A stretch of 64,000 bases of DNA from contig NZ_JAFLVR010000020.1 in the NCBI RefSeq assembly GCF_017315985.1, forward strand, positions 138,766-202,765. Reading direction: 5' to 3'. Made by a program: the position numbers and the translations under genes. Below the pieces are notes generated by a model that did not search any database, was not told the origin of the DNA, and saw nothing but the letters and a program-made list of their open reading frames with translations. This DNA comes from Candidatus Enterococcus murrayae. Its GTDB lineage: Bacteria; Bacillota; Bacilli; Lactobacillales; Enterococcaceae. How positions within the stretch are numbered: the stretch's first letter is position 1; every line of letters starts with the position of its first letter. Positions 42,686 through 50,856 of the stretch are shown here, piece after piece.

Positions 42686-44857
42686 TTATACTTTTTTCCA
42701 ATGGAACAGCAAAGTCGAAAAATCTTCTTTGATTCGCGGAATCGCGATACCGGCATCGTTTAATTCAGCACCGGAAACAATCTCACCGGTTTCCGTATTT
42801 TTGTAAGCTGCTTGATCATCCAGATAGCGAGTTTTTAAGTAGTTCACAGGAACCGCTGGACGAGCTAGTCCGTTAAAATAGAAGATCATCGCCTCAGTGT
42901 CATTCTTGATCAGCCACGCAGAGGTAAAGTATTCATCGGCCGAACGCAGCCGATAAAATTTTCCAAACTGGAGCAATCGGCGGTGAGCCTTGTAAAAATT
43001 GATTTGCTCCATAATTTCTATTCTTTCGGTATTCGCTAAACTCGTTAAGTCTAATTCATAACCAAAGTTACCGCTCATAGCGATCAGGCCTCGGGTATGC
43101 AAAGATGTTTTACGACCGACTTGATGATTCGGTACCGGTGAAACATGCGCGCCCATCATAATCGGCGGATACAAAAGGCTGTACCCATATTGGATTTTAC
43201 TGCGGCAAAGCGCATCCGTGTTATCACTGGTCCAGGTCTGAGCCATATAATACATCATCCCCGGATCAAAACGACCGCCACCGCTTGAACAATTTTCAAA
43301 TAGACAGTTGGGAAAACACTTGGTGATCGTATCAAGCACCTGATAAAGCCTCAATACATATCGATGAGAAATTTCCTTCTGCTGCTCTGCTGGGTAGGCC
43401 AAACTGCCTACTTCTGTCAGATGGCGATTCATATCCCACTTGATATAGTCGATTTTACCTGTAGACAGGTACTTGCTTAGAACCGCGATTAAATATTCTT
43501 GAACAGCCGCTTGACTCAAGTCCAACACAAACTGTCTGCGCCCCTCTGTCAGCGGATAATCAGGTACTTGCAGCGCCCACTCAGGATGCGCTTCAAACAG
43601 ACGGCTATTTTCAGAAATCATCTCCGGCTCGAACCATAAGCCGAACGTCAATCCTTTTCGATGGATTTTTTCTGCTAAACCAACGATGCCCTGCGGTAAT
43701 TTTTCCTGATTCTCAAACCAATCTCCTAAGGAAGTCGTATCATCGTTTCGCTGACCAAACCAGCCATCATCCAAAACAAAAAGCTCGATTCCAGTCTCTT
43801 TAGCCAAATCTGCTTGTTTTAACAGATCGGCTTCATGAAAATCAAAGTAATTTGCCTCCCACGTGTTCAACAGGATCGATCGTTCTTGCTTTTGCCACGG
43901 AGCAGGAGCCAAGTGATTCTGATAAAGGTGATGGAAGGTTTGAGACATGCCGTTCAAACCACTAGTCGAATAGTTAATAACAACTTCAGGTGTTTGAAAG
44001 TCTTCACTCGGCCCTAGACACCACTCAAAGGTCTCCGGCTGAATTCCTATCTGCACGCGGCTCGATCCGTATTGCTCCACCTCTACCTGAGCCGTAAAGT
44101 TCCCGCTATAAACCAGATGAAACGCGTAGACTTCCCCTTGAAATTCATCTGTCTTAGCATCAACCAGGGCTAAAAACGGCTGGTGCTGCGGACTACTTGT
44201 TCCGCGGGTACTTTCGATCTTTTGAACGCCCGTATGTAACGACTGCCGGCTGATGTTCGCTTCATTTGTATGAGATCCGTTCAATGTAACCATGTCAAAA
44301 TCGCTACGAGGAAAGTCGATCATCATCGATCCGGCATTTTCAAGAAAAACTGTGTCCTCACTGTGATTAACGAAGCGAACACTGCGGGTAATAACTGGAT
44401 ACTCTTCAAAAAGGGTGTAGCTAAGAATCATCTCCAGCTTCTGAATTTCATCAATCAGGACAATTTCCAGCGTTTCAGCAATCGCAGCGCGTAAACTGGG
44501 TAATCCCTTTAAAGAAGGCTTTCCTGTAAAAATCGAATGCGTGTGATAAACAAAATTAGTGACCGTCGTTCCATTTGATCGACGAATCTGGTAATTGCTG
44601 ATGCGATGATCCCCAGTGCCTTGTGTACTGGTTTCCATCAGCAAAGAATTTAATGAGAACCTGCGATCAGCTTTATCGGGGTTTGTGGCGAATCCGCGAT
44701 CGATTTGTAGCAATGCATTGCTGCCGGAATAAAAGGGCAGTGTCCGACCAAAATAGCGATGAGTAATATATTTTTCTTTTTCAATCCCCATGACATAGCT
44801 GATCGCTGAATTGGATAAATGAAATATTTCCTTTTCTGAATCAAATAAAATCGGCAT
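42686..44857 (-). CDS. aga: Alpha-galactosidase (GH36)
   Basis: 723-residue retaining alpha-galactosidase that removes galactose from melibiose, raffinose and stachyose. N-terminal beta-sandwich (about 1-330), then the TIM barrel with VLDDGWFGQRNDDTTSLGDW, nucleophile in YIKWDMNRHLTEVG (aspartate near 474), ENCSSGGGRFDPGMMYY and acid/base aspartate near 544 in WTSDNTDALCR. No signal peptide, so the substrate must be imported. Length fits the Lactobacillales tetrameric AgaA/RafA type. AGAAAGGAG precedes the ATG. Divergent from an AraC regulator, its probable activator. Confidence 0.95.
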   Translation of the reverse strand: MPILFDSEKEIFHLSNSAISYVMGIEKEKYITHRYFGRTLPFYSGSNALLQIDRGFATNPDKADRRFSLNSLLMETSTQGTGDHRISNYQIRRSNGTTVTNFVYHTHSIFTGKPSLKGLPSLRAAIAETLEIVLIDEIQKLEMILSYTLFEEYPVITRSVRFVNHSEDTVFLENAGSMMIDFPRSDFDMVTLNGSHTNEANISRQSLHTGVQKIESTRGTSSPQHQPFLALVDAKTDEFQGEVYAFHLVYSGNFTAQVEVEQYGSSRVQIGIQPETFEWCLGPSEDFQTPEVVINYSTSGLNGMSQTFHHLYQNHLAPAPWQKQERSILLNTWEANYFDFHEADLLKQADLAKETGIELFVLDDGWFGQRNDDTTSLGDWFENQEKLPQGIVGLAEKIHRKGLTFGLWFEPEMISENSRLFEAHPEWALQVPDYPLTEGRRQFVLDLSQAAVQEYLIAVLSKYLSTGKIDYIKWDMNRHLTEVGSLAYPAEQQKEISHRYVLRLYQVLDTITKCFPNCLFENCSSGGGRFDPGMMYYMAQTWTSDNTDALCRSKIQYGYSLLYPPIMMGAHVSPVPNHQVGRKTSLHTRGLIAMSGNFGYELDLTSLANTERIEIMEQINFYKAHRRLLQFGKFYRLRSADEYFTSAWLIKNDTEAMIFYFNGLARPAVPVNYLKTRYLDDQAAYKNTETGEIVSGAELNDAGIAIPRIKEDFSTLLFHWKKV

Positions 44858-44948
44858 GAAATCTACTCCTTTCTACTATATACTGTAAGCATAAGGAATC
44901 CGACTTGCGGGAACAAGAATAAATAATTTAGATTGGGCGGGTAGAAAA

Positions 44949-45764
44949 TTGCAGAATTATTTTTCTCAGTCATACTATTATATGGATAACTACAATCTGC
45001 CTTTCTTGAAGGGAATAGGCATAGGGCACGGCGATGCACACTACTTTTGGGAGAATAAGGACCGAAAAGATCATCAAGTCGTACTGCAATACACTTTGGC
45101 TGGTATCGGCTACTTTGAATCAGGAGATCAGCGCAGCATTCAGAGAAGAGGCAGTTTTTTTCTCGCTGAAATTCCTAGCGATTGCCGTTATTACGGGAAG
45201 GAGGATTGGCAGTTTTTATATTTAGAATTTTCCAAGGAAGTGCTTCAATTATTCTATCCAATCAATCAGACCCATCATGCCAGTTCGCCGGAGTTTCAAG
45301 AACTGCTAATAAAATTGTGTGCTGAGCTAAAAGCTTGCTCAGAGGTGCCCTTTTTTGAGAATACTCAATTGGCATACTCCTTGATCTTGGCGTTAAAAAA
45401 GGAATTGCTGACGAAGCGGGTAGAAAAATACCCCTTAGCGAAGGAAATAAAAAAATATTTGGAGCAGCACTATCAAAGTGACGTGGGGCTGGTGGACGTT
45501 GAAGAGCAGTTTGGGGTATCCAGATACAAAGCCATCCGTTTATTCGAGAAGACCTACAGTATTTCACCTATGGCCTATCTAAAAAAATATCGCATCAAAC
45601 GAGCTTTGCCCTTTCTAGCCGATGGGCAGCGAACGGTTCATCAGATTGCTCAGCTTGTTGGTATGGCAAATGGTAATTATTTTGCTAAGGTCTTTAAAGC
45701 AGAGATGGGCATTTCACCCAGTGATTATCAAAAAAGTAAGCAACGCTTCAACGAAGAATCATAG
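44949..45764 (+). CDS. AraC-family regulator (MsmR/RafR-like)
   Basis: 271 residues: a cupin-like sugar-sensing N-terminus (about 20-110, QYTLAGIGYFESGDQ) and two helix-turn-helix units at about 168-265 (VDVEEQFGVSRYKAIRLFEKTYSISPMAYLKKYRIKRAL; VHQIAQLVGMANGNYFAKVFKAEMGISPSDYQ). Divergent from aga across 91 bases, so it likely activates it in response to melibiose or raffinose. The start is doubtful: a TTG at 44949 gives the usual length but only GGCGGG as ribosome binding site; the first ATG is at 44982. Confidence 0.85.
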   Translation: MQNYFSQSYYYMDNYNLPFLKGIGIGHGDAHYFWENKDRKDHQVVLQYTLAGIGYFESGDQRSIQRRGSFFLAEIPSDCRYYGKEDWQFLYLEFSKEVLQLFYPINQTHHASSPEFQELLIKLCAELKACSEVPFFENTQLAYSLILALKKELLTKRVEKYPLAKEIKKYLEQHYQSDVGLVDVEEQFGVSRYKAIRLFEKTYSISPMAYLKKYRIKRALPFLADGQRTVHQIAQLVGMANGNYFAKVFKAEMGISPSDYQKSKQRFNEES

Positions 45765-45807
45765 GACTGATCGAAGTGTTCAAACGCTTTTGATCAGCTA
45801 CATAAAT

Positions 45808-45896
45808 AAAAAGCCAAATGATCAAATACTTTCGTAATTTAAAGTAAAATGATCGTTTGGCTTTCGTTTTGTAAAGTATTTTTCAAAAAGACTTTT
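45808..45896 (-). repeat. Dispersed two-hairpin element, copy E (reverse)
   Basis: Read on the minus strand: AAAGTCTTTTT/AAAAATACTTT hairpin, then AAAGCCAAACGATCATTT closed by AAATGATC-like TTTGATCATTTGGCTTTTT, inner stem ACTTT/AAAGT. Closest to the family consensus. Between the convergent AraC and Rrf2 genes. Confidence 0.88.
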
Positions 45897-45914
45897 CGCT
45901 TGTCCTTTTTTAGG

Positions 45915-46382
45915 CTACAGATATTCTTGAAGAATCTCTTTATTTTCCGGTCTTTTTTCCATTTCCAGCTGGGCAATTTTATGAACGAGAGCAGCAAGTG
46001 TGATGCTCCTCATCTCATCCTCTACTTTTTTCTGAAGTTCCTCGTATTTTTCATTCAACACATCCTGGATATTTGCGCCGACAATACAATTAGGATTGGT
46101 TTTCGGATCGACTTGGATCAGATTTGTGTTTCCCTCAATGCTTTTATAGATCTCTAATAAAGTGATTTCTGCCGGAGCTTTTGCGAGGGTAGGGGTCGGC
46201 TTGCCAATTTGTGTATGGATCAGCTCCGCTTTTTTTAGCTGACTCATGATTTTGCGAACATTTGCTGGATTGGTCTCCACACTGCCGGCGATCATTTCGC
46301 TGGATAGGGCATCGGTTCCCTGAAAGATTTCGATGTAAGCAAGAATGTGGATCGCGTCACTGAATTGTACCGAATACTTCAT
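45915..46382 (-). CDS. Rrf2-family transcriptional regulator
   Basis: 155 residues; N-terminal winged helix (about 1-65: MKYSVQFSDAIHILAY, NPANVRKIMSQLKKAELI) and Rrf2 tail. The three-cysteine cluster of IscR/NsrR is absent (only one cysteine, in NPNCIVGAN), so it belongs to the non-iron group such as YwnA or CymR. The ATG at 46382 follows AAAGGAG; an earlier in-frame start at 46427 has no ribosome binding site. Divergent from two NAD(P)-dependent oxidoreductase genes and separated by the palindrome at 46423, its likely operator. Confidence 0.9.
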   Translation of the reverse strand: MKYSVQFSDAIHILAYIEIFQGTDALSSEMIAGSVETNPANVRKIMSQLKKAELIHTQIGKPTPTLAKAPAEITLLEIYKSIEGNTNLIQVDPKTNPNCIVGANIQDVLNEKYEELQKKVEDEMRSITLAALVHKIAQLEMEKRPENKEILQEYL

Positions 46383-46410
46383 ACTATCTGCTCCTTTCAA
46401 CATTTCTTTC

Positions 46411-46439
46411 TTGACATATCTTATCATACTACTTATGAT
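46411..46439 (+). promoter_or_regulatory. Promoter of the oxidoreductase pair with Rrf2-type palindrome
   Basis: TTGACA (46411-46416), 17-base spacer, TATGAT (46434-46439): a near-consensus sigma-A promoter. ATCATACTACTTATGAT (46423-46439) is a perfect 6-5-6 palindrome across spacer and -10, well placed for repression by the divergent Rrf2 protein. Confidence 0.75.
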
Positions 46440-46488
46440 TAAAGGTGTAAATTATAAATGTACAGCTAAAAAATAAGGAGTGGATCAT

Positions 46489-47334
46489 ATGAAGTATTTA
46501 GTCACAGGAGCAACCGGTGGATTTGGCCATTATGCGTTAAATTATTTACAAGAAGAGGTGCCAGTCTCTGATATTTTTGCTTTGGTTCGAAGTGAAGAAA
46601 AGGGAGCCGTTTTAAAGGAAGCCGGTGTGAATATACGCATTGGCGATTATGCAGATAAGGCTTCGATGAAAAAAGCATTGGAAGGAATCGATCGCATGTT
46701 ATTCGTTTCCGGAGCACCTGGCAACCGGCAGGAAGAACATGCGAATGTAGTCGAAGCCGCAGAGGAAGCCGGCGTTTCTTATATCGCCTATACGAGCTTT
46801 GCTGGCGCGGATAAAGCAACCAGTCCTTTGGCTGCGGATCACATTTTTACCGAAGGATTGATTGAAAAGACTGGCATCCCGCATACATTTTTGCGTAATA
46901 ACTGGTACTTGGAAAATGAAATGCCGATAGTTGATGCCGCGTTAAAGGGCGGAAAATTCGTTTACGCGGCAGGTGACGGAAAAACTGGCTGGGCGATGAA
47001 ACGGGAATATGCAGAGGTTGCCGCAAAGGCACTAGTAGGAACCGATTATCCCGCTATTTTAGAGCTTTCCGGCAAGCCAATCAGCTATGCTGCTTTAGCG
47101 GACAGCTTGAAAAAAGCCACGGAAAAGGATTTTGAAGTCATTGGCTCAGATGATCAAGGCTTTATTGAGAACCTTGTCGCAAATGGAATGCCTCAATCCG
47201 TAGCAGAAATATTCCTGTCTTTTCAATATGATATTAAGAACAATCAGCTGGACGTTGCTTCCGATGACTTTGAAAAAGCATTAGGCCGGCCATTGATCCG
47301 CTTGGAAGCGGGATTCAAGGAGCTGTTGGATTAA
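46489..47334 (+). CDS. NmrA-type NAD(P)-binding oxidoreductase (QorB-like), first copy
   Basis: 281 residues, atypical short-chain reductase: Rossmann start KYLVTGATGGFGHYAL, then IRIGDYADKASMKKALEGID and FVSGAPGNRQEEHANVVEAA, as in quinone oxidoreductase QorB/YtfG. Lacks the SDR YxxxK. Likely reduces a quinone or reactive carbonyl using NADPH. The ATG at 46489 follows AAGGAG by 8 bases; the GTG at 46480 overlaps that site. Behind the promoter with the Rrf2 palindrome, followed 22 bases later by a paralogue. Confidence 0.88.
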   Translation: MKYLVTGATGGFGHYALNYLQEEVPVSDIFALVRSEEKGAVLKEAGVNIRIGDYADKASMKKALEGIDRMLFVSGAPGNRQEEHANVVEAAEEAGVSYIAYTSFAGADKATSPLAADHIFTEGLIEKTGIPHTFLRNNWYLENEMPIVDAALKGGKFVYAAGDGKTGWAMKREYAEVAAKALVGTDYPAILELSGKPISYAALADSLKKATEKDFEVIGSDDQGFIENLVANGMPQSVAEIFLSFQYDIKNNQLDVASDDFEKALGRPLIRLEAGFKELLD

Positions 47335-47356
47335 TCAGATAGAAGAGGTGAATGAG

Positions 47357-48217
47357 ATGAAATATGCGGTGACTGGTGCCACTGGGAATCTGGGAAGTCG
47401 TGTAGTGAAAAAGCTAACTGCTTTAGTGGAGAAAAAAGACCTTGTGGCAATCGTACACTCGATGAGCAAGGCAAAAGCTTTACAGGAACAAGCGATTGCA
47501 GTGAGACAAGGAGATTATTCGGATAGCGCAAGTATGACTGAAGCGCTCCAAGGAATCGATTTATTGATCTACATTCCTAGTAAAACGTATGATGTTGTTC
47601 AACGCGTGCAGGAATTGGAAAACACATTGACCGCGATGGGACATGCAAAGGTTAAAAAGATTGTCTTCGTCAGCTTTTTTGCGGATCAAGAAAAGAATCC
47701 TTTTACTATGTCGCCTTATTATGGCTATGCGCCAAGACGCTTGGCAGGTTCCGATTTCGCCTATACGATCGTCAAAAACGCATTATATGCGGATCCACTG
47801 GTGCCTTATTTGCCTGAGTTGATTGAACGCAAAAACATTATCTATCCAGTCGGAGCAGAGAAGCTATCCTTTATTTCTTTAGACGATAGCGCAGAGGCGC
47901 TTGCCCAATTAGCGATTCAACCGGAGCTGAGAGATAGGGGACAGACTTATCTGTTAAGTCAGAAGAACAGCTATTCAATGCCCGAGCTGGCTGCTGTCAT
48001 GAGTGCCGTTACCGATAAAACAATCGGCTATCAGCCGGTAAGTCTCACGACATTTGCAGAGATTTACAAAGGGGATGGCGATGGCAACGAGTTGGCCTCG
48101 ATGTATCATGGCGGCGCGCTGGGCATGCTAAGCGGGGTAACCAATGATTTTGAAACGATCACTGGCCATGCTCCGACAGATATGAGGACCTTTTTGCAGG
48201 AGAATTATTCAAAGTAA
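47357..48217 (+). CDS. NmrA-type NAD(P)-binding oxidoreductase, second copy
   Basis: 286 residues, paralogue of the preceding gene: YAVTGATGNLGSRVVKKL, VRQGDYSDSASMTEALQGID, then KKIVFVSFFADQEKNPF. The middle differs strongly, suggesting separate substrates. The ATG at 47357 has AGAAGAGGTG 8 bases before. Second gene of the pair; ends at repeat copy D. No substrate is identifiable; quinones or electrophiles are a guess from the family. Confidence 0.87.
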   Translation: MKYAVTGATGNLGSRVVKKLTALVEKKDLVAIVHSMSKAKALQEQAIAVRQGDYSDSASMTEALQGIDLLIYIPSKTYDVVQRVQELENTLTAMGHAKVKKIVFVSFFADQEKNPFTMSPYYGYAPRRLAGSDFAYTIVKNALYADPLVPYLPELIERKNIIYPVGAEKLSFISLDDSAEALAQLAIQPELRDRGQTYLLSQKNSYSMPELAAVMSAVTDKTIGYQPVSLTTFAEIYKGDGDGNELASMYHGGALGMLSGVTNDFETITGHAPTDMRTFLQENYSK

Positions 48218-48242
48218 CCAAACAAGTAAAAACATTCAAATC

Positions 48243-48333
48243 GTAAAGTCTTTTTGAAAAAAACTTTACAAAACGAAAGCCAAACAAACGTCTCACTTTC
48301 AAAAATGAAAGGGGCGGCTTGTTTGGCTTTTTT
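48243..48333 (+). repeat. Dispersed two-hairpin element, copy D (forward)
   Basis: AAAGTCTTTTT/AAAAAACTTT hairpin, then GAAAGCCAAACAAACG closed by GGCTTGTTTGGCTTTTTTC; inner stem CTTTCA/TGAAAG. The outer stem GCCAAACAA/TTGTTTGGC differs from the GATC-containing consensus on both arms. Between the convergent oxidoreductase and UDG-fold genes. Confidence 0.88.
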
Positions 48334-48350
48334 CGTTTCAACTCGAACTA

Positions 48351-48944
48351 TTAGGAAATGATCTCAAACATGACGGCAAGATCTTCACACGCCATTTGGA
48401 CCTTAGACTTTTCAATCAAAATATTTTTGCCGGTCATGATGTATGAGGGCATGATTCGAATATCTTGATAATAAATTGCTGTGTTCCGCAACTTGTAGGT
48501 AGAGATTGCGGGAACGGCATTTTTTTTAGTCGCTTTTTTAGTAATTTTATTAAAGCATTTTTTTGCTACGTCTCCCATCAGCATGATGACCTGAACATTC
48601 GGGAAAAGCGACAGTTCCTTTTCTAGGTAAGGTAGGCTTCTGTCGATACTCGCATTAGCGACTGTCGTTTCTGTTTTAGGGGTCTTAATGGCATTCGTTA
48701 GGTAAATACCCTTAGACAAAATATCCTGAATCGTTGTTACTTCAATCCCAGCCTTTTGAAAGAGCGGAATCGTGGTTTCCATGTAGGCAGCATCTTCAGG
48801 ACCGTAAAAATCATTTCCCGGATATGCGGGAACGACCTCGTTGATCATAATCGCCTTTATCGTTGCCGGATCTATTTCGATATCGTTCAAATGAATCTGT
48901 TCATCCGCGCCAAAAACGGCTTCAAGCTCTTGTTTTATATTCAT
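48351..48944 (-). CDS. Uracil-DNA-glycosylase superfamily protein
   Basis: 197 residues with the UDG-superfamily layout: an N-terminal loop MINEVVPAYPGNDFYGPED, core strand KGIYLTNAIKTPKTE (about 79-93), VIMLMGDVAKKCFNK, and the DNA-intercalation-type loop RIMPSYIMTGKNILIEKSK near the end. It is a divergent branch; activity on uracil is not proven by these motifs. The start ATG at 48944 follows AGGAGGG. Alone, divergent from the MerR gene. Confidence 0.78.
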   Translation of the reverse strand: MNIKQELEAVFGADEQIHLNDIEIDPATIKAIMINEVVPAYPGNDFYGPEDAAYMETTIPLFQKAGIEVTTIQDILSKGIYLTNAIKTPKTETTVANASIDRSLPYLEKELSLFPNVQVIMLMGDVAKKCFNKITKKATKKNAVPAISTYKLRNTAIYYQDIRIMPSYIMTGKNILIEKSKVQMACEDLAVMFEIIS

Positions 48945-49086
48945 TTTTTCACCCTCCTATGACTTTAGTGTACAATAGAAAACTTGACGATGCATGTCCA
49001 GTTTCTATCACTTCTTTTGAAATTATTAAGCAAACAATACCAAGGATACGCTATAATAATCGTTTAACAGGAAAGGAGCGGGAAAG

Positions 49087-49881
49087 ATGGAAGAAAAATA
49101 TCTGACCAATGATTTATTGTCAATTACTGGTATGACACGGGATACGCTGCGCCACTATGAGCAAAAAGGGCTCATCCAACCAGAAAAGGATACCTATAAT
49201 AACTATCGCCAATTTCGTTTTGCTGATATTTATCGTCTCTTGACGATCGATTTTTATCGTAAACGGGGATTTTCGATCAACGAGGTCAAAAATTTGCAGG
49301 AGAATTTTAATGAACTGGATTTCCCGCAATTGATGCAGCAGAAAAAACTGGAGATGGAGGAGAAGCTTCAGTACTACTCCAGTACCTTAGATCGAATCAA
49401 CAAGCTGGCGATGTTTCAGCAGGAGCTGGCAGAAACACTAGATTGTCTCACCCTTGAACGCATGCCGTTATATGAGGTGTTAGGCTCATTCAGTGAATTT
49501 GATGCCTTCGAAGAATACCATCAAATTTTGGCTCATTGTTCAAATGAAGATATTCTTTCTTCAATTGTTCGAAGCTTTGCGTTTGATGAGACTGGACTCA
49601 ATCACTCCCGAATGCTGATTGTCAAAGAAGTTAGTGATAATTGCTTACAGGAGGGCAAAGAGTATTTAAATGCTTCGCGCTGCATCCGGCTGATCGTGAC
49701 TGAGACCTTAGGCGAAGAAAACAGTGAAGAGATGGCGCATCAATTATTTGAAAAAATTTTAAACTACTCCTTAGAAAAGAACTTGGAACCTCTTGGAGAA
49801 GCCTTTGTTTTCACCAAAATGGTCACCTACCAGGATCGAAATGAACAAGCTGTACTAGAAATTTTTGTTCCTGTAAAATAG
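49087..49881 (+). CDS. MerR-family activator with C-terminal effector domain
   Basis: 264 residues. N-terminal winged helix (LTNDLLSITGMTRDTLRHYEQKGLI, then NNYRQFRFADIYRLLTIDFYRKRGFSINEV), a dimerisation coiled coil around 75-120 and a ligand-binding C-terminal half (about 130-264). This size class (BmrR/TipA-like) senses small hydrophobic or cationic compounds. AGGAAAGGAG precedes the ATG by 8 bases. Five bases after its stop begins a MerR-type promoter with a 19-base spacer, so it should activate the following CPBP gene. The cysteines are few, so it is unlikely to sense metals. Confidence 0.92.
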   Translation: MEEKYLTNDLLSITGMTRDTLRHYEQKGLIQPEKDTYNNYRQFRFADIYRLLTIDFYRKRGFSINEVKNLQENFNELDFPQLMQQKKLEMEEKLQYYSSTLDRINKLAMFQQELAETLDCLTLERMPLYEVLGSFSEFDAFEEYHQILAHCSNEDILSSIVRSFAFDETGLNHSRMLIVKEVSDNCLQEGKEYLNASRCIRLIVTETLGEENSEEMAHQLFEKILNYSLEKNLEPLGEAFVFTKMVTYQDRNEQAVLEIFVPVK

Positions 49882-49885
49882 CCGC

Positions 49886-49916
49886 TTGACCCGGGGGCAG
49901 CCCCCGCCTCTATACT
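49886..49916 (+). promoter_or_regulatory. MerR-activated promoter with 19-base spacer and GC-rich palindrome
   Basis: TTGACC (49886-49891), a 19-base spacer, TATACT (49911-49916). CGGGGGCAGCCCCCG (49892-49906) is a perfect 7-1-7 palindrome in the spacer, the classical arrangement in which a MerR protein untwists overlong promoter DNA. The GC richness stands out from its AT-rich surroundings. Confidence 0.88.
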
Positions 49917-49947
49917 TAAAGCCAGATAAGAAATAGGGGGAATAACA

Positions 49948-50721
49948 ATGACAAAAGCAGCGAAAAGATTTATTTTATATACGTATTTGATTTTTTGGGG
50001 AATGATCCTGGCGATTGGCGGTCTCATGGTTGCAACAGGAAGTACACAGCCAGCCAATAGTTTACAGATTCTTTCTTCGTGGGCACCCACACTGGCAGTG
50101 GTGATTTTCTGGAAAAAATTGCGCCCTAACACTGATTTAAAAAAATTTATCACAACGAAATTTTCGACACCGCTAAATTTGAAGACAGTAGCGTTAACTA
50201 TAAGCATCCATCTGCTGTTTTTAGCGGGCTCTTTACTTATTGTGTCCACTATTTTGAAGCAGCCAATTCAAGACCTGCTGATTTTATCTCCAGGCTTTTT
50301 ACTATCGTCGATGCTCAATCATAGTATTCGAGGCCCTTTGGGAGAAGAGCTGGGCTGGCGGGGATTTCTCATGGAGGAGCTGTTAAAAAATTTTCAGCCA
50401 TTAACGATGTCGATCCTTTTAGGTTTGATTTGGGCTGGCTGGCATCTTCCTTTGTGGTTCATGTCTGGCTATAGCGGAACCGACCTGCTGCAATACGTTT
50501 TATTCTTTACGCTTTGGTGCGTTGCTCAATCGATCATCATCACACTGCTTTATCAGCGGAACAGCAATTTATTGATTCCGATACTCTTTCATTTTTTAAG
50601 CAATTACTTGTTAGGCTTACAGAAGGTAGAATTATTGCTGCTTTTAAAAATCAATGCCAGCTTGTGTTTGCTCGCAGCGATTATCTGCGGTGTGGTTCTT
50701 TATCGAAAAAGAAATCTTTAA
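49948..50721 (+). CDS. CPBP-family intramembrane metalloprotease
   Basis: 257 residues with eight or so membrane helices. The CPBP/Abi motifs are complete: GEELGWRGFLMEELLK (EExxxR, about 133-148), GLIWAGWHLPLWF (FxxxH-type, histidine near 170) and a C-terminal HFLSNYLLG. Members process prenylated or bacteriocin-related peptides, or give immunity. Expression should depend on the MerR protein encoded upstream, implying it protects against the compound sensed. AGAAATAGGGGGAA precedes the ATG. Ends at the terminator at 50731. Confidence 0.88.
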   Translation: MTKAAKRFILYTYLIFWGMILAIGGLMVATGSTQPANSLQILSSWAPTLAVVIFWKKLRPNTDLKKFITTKFSTPLNLKTVALTISIHLLFLAGSLLIVSTILKQPIQDLLILSPGFLLSSMLNHSIRGPLGEELGWRGFLMEELLKNFQPLTMSILLGLIWAGWHLPLWFMSGYSGTDLLQYVLFFTLWCVAQSIIITLLYQRNSNLLIPILFHFLSNYLLGLQKVELLLLLKINASLCLLAAIICGVVLYRKRNL

Positions 50722-50730
50722 ATTGACTGA

Positions 50731-50765
50731 TGCGACCTGCGATTACCTGCAGGTTGCATTTTTTG
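50731..50765 (+). terminator. Terminator of the CPBP gene
   Basis: TGCGACCTGC pairs with GCAGGTTGCA (one G-U) around GATTACCT, followed by six T. Confidence 0.87.
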
Positions 50766-50827
50766 TCTTGCGGCTTCATTGCTAAGCAAAATATTTTCCT
50801 AAAAAATTAAATCGTGTTACGGTAATT

Positions 50828-50841
50828 TTATCAAGTGATAA
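50828..50841. promoter_or_regulatory. Candidate TetR operator
   Basis: TTATCAAGTGATAA is a perfect 6-2-6 palindrome just before the permease gene's ribosome binding site (AGCGGAGG). The TetR gene at the end of this three-gene unit is the likely binder; no clear -35/-10 was found around it. Confidence 0.45.
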
Positions 50842-50856
50842 GCGGAGGTTACAACT

